A DNA stretch of 13,642 bases from an uncultured archaeon. GTDB taxonomy: Archaea > Thermoproteota > Nitrososphaeria > Nitrososphaerales > Nitrosopumilaceae. Every line of letters starts with the position of its first letter. The first letter of the stretch is position 1. Below, one piece after another: positions 13,122-13,642 of this stretch. The translations under genes and the position numbers were made by a program. Below the pieces are notes generated by a model. The model was given only the letters and a program-made list of their open reading frames with translations, did not search any database and was not told the DNA's origin. The stretch spans positions 1-13,642 of the forward strand of contig CALBNQ010000239.1 of the NCBI GenBank assembly GCA_937896495.1, written 5' to 3'.

Positions 13122-13421
13122 ATGGAAAAGGAAGCTTTAGAATATCTAGACAAATTACTTGAAAAAACTCAAGAATCATTTGTAGGATTATCTACAAGAT
13201 GGGATGGATTACAGCCAAAAAAAGAGTTTGATGTAAAAATATCTGAAGATTTTCATCTTGGTTTTGTATTTGGTAAATTAGAAGATGAATTTGTAGGAGG
13301 GTTTTATTCTCAATATGGTAGATCTATGAGTGATCAAGAATACAAAGAATTTTGGAAAAAATGTCGTATCATAGTAAGACATCTACATGAAAAGTATGAC
13401 ATGTTTTATTTTCAGGAATAA
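13122..13421 (+). CDS. Small hypothetical protein, 99 aa
   Basis: A complete 99-residue soluble protein with a helical N-terminus (EKEALEYLDKLLEKTQESF), a central beta segment (FDVKISEDFHLGFVFGKLEDEFVGGFYSQY, read as two short pieces) and a helical C-terminus (QEYKEFWKKCRIIVRHLHEKY). It is rich in aromatic and acidic residues and has one cysteine. I recognise no domain or active site. It lies 82 bp after amrB on the same strand behind a T/A-rich spacer. It could belong to the amr transcript or have its own weak promoter. It is convergent with the lysine-rich gene at the window end. Confidence 0.65.
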   Translation: MEKEALEYLDKLLEKTQESFVGLSTRWDGLQPKKEFDVKISEDFHLGFVFGKLEDEFVGGFYSQYGRSMSDQEYKEFWKKCRIIVRHLHEKYDMFYFQE

Positions 13422-13438
13422 AATGTTTAATGCAAAAA

Positions 13439-13642
13439 TTAATTTCGTGATTTTCTAACAGTAGCAATTTTCTTTTGTGACCTAGGAGTCTTTGTTTTAG
13501 CAGTGGATTTACTGACTTTGCCTTCTTGTTTAGTGATTTTGCCACTTCTTCGTGCAGATCTTGAAGCTTTTGCACGTAGTTTTTGCTCTTCTTCTTTTTC
13601 TTTTAATTCGTCATCTGAAAGTTTTTTTCTTACCACAAATCT
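13439..13642 (-). CDS. Lysine-rich basic protein, open to the window edge
   Basis: The frame runs from the window end to a TAA at 13439-13441. From the first possible start, GTG at 13636, it would encode 65 residues. An acidic/basic helical N-terminus (SDDELKEKEEEQKLRAKA) leads into a Lys/Arg/Ser/Thr-rich tail (SARRSGKITKQEGK, ending KSRN) that should be disordered and could bind nucleic acid. The frame is open upstream of the GTG (Arg-Phe precede it), so this may be the C-terminal tail of a longer protein. No family is recognised. A DNA- or ribosome-associated role is a guess from composition. Confidence 0.5.
   Translation of the reverse strand, partial: RFVVRKKLSDDELKEKEEEQKLRAKASRSARRSGKITKQEGKVSKSTAKTKTPRSQKKIATVRKSRN

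Noticed and set aside
13369..13575. A 68-codon - strand ORF overlapping the lysine-rich gene
   Set aside because: It is out of frame with the lysine-rich frame and runs into the end of the 99-residue + strand gene; its composition looks like a frame-shifted copy of the basic tail.

Overview
The window looks like chromosomal sequence from a marine ammonia-oxidising archaeon of the Nitrosopumilus type (Nitrososphaerota). The grounds are strong AT richness (roughly 30% G+C by eye), compact gene packing on both strands, TATA-like boxes 22-32 nt before start codons (leaderless or near-leaderless transcripts), GTG and TTG starts, an aRF1/eRF1-fold GGQ protein, a complete AmrS-AmrA-Memo set, and a secreted protein with the Trp-rich C-terminal repeats I associate with this phylum. 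No rRNA, tRNA, CRISPR array, insertion sequence or phage gene was seen. The species assignment is inference.

Layout. 1-121: C-terminal end of an unidentified gene. 292-621 (+): hypothetical protein. 640-1920 (-): secreted protein with two C-terminal Trp-rich repeats. 2036-2182 (+): 48-residue protein with nine cysteines. 2197-2619 (-): universal stress protein. 2747-4423 (-): acetolactate-synthase-type ThDP enzyme with a TTG start. 4424-4735: intergenic region with one possible 26-codon ORF. 4736-5476 (+): probable winged-helix regulator. 5540-6715 (-): membrane-anchored double rhodanese ending in a Met/His/Asp-rich tail. 6819-7628 (+): anchored extracytoplasmic protein. 7676-7984 (-): small membrane protein.

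8048-8268 (-): two tiny genes in tandem, one strikingly like the zinc-finger half of bacterial metallothionein. 8349-9407 (-): a release-factor paralogue that keeps GGQ but lacks the stop-codon-reading NIKS motif. 9467-10028: three very small genes, two of them single-helix membrane proteins transcribed divergently. 10099-10287 (-): zinc-ribbon protein. 10463-13039: the AmmeMemoRadiSam module, with amrS (-) divergent from amrA-amrB (+) across only 25 bp. 13122-13421 (+): small acidic hypothetical protein. 13439-13642 (-): lysine-rich protein running to the window edge.

How the parts may fit together. Most genes are single transcription units rather than operons. The real operons are amrA-amrB (ATGA overlap) and the 8268/8140 pair. 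A recurring theme is metal and sulfur chemistry: a Met/His-rich rhodanese, a metallothionein-like mini-protein, a nine-cysteine mini-protein, a zinc ribbon, a radical SAM enzyme with extra cysteine clusters, and Memo with its full set of metal ligands. Copper-dependent nitrifiers would need such functions, but a functional link between these loci is inference. The least explained candidates are the NIKS-less GGQ factor, the rhodanese-tail fusion and the unrecorded small cysteine-rich proteins.
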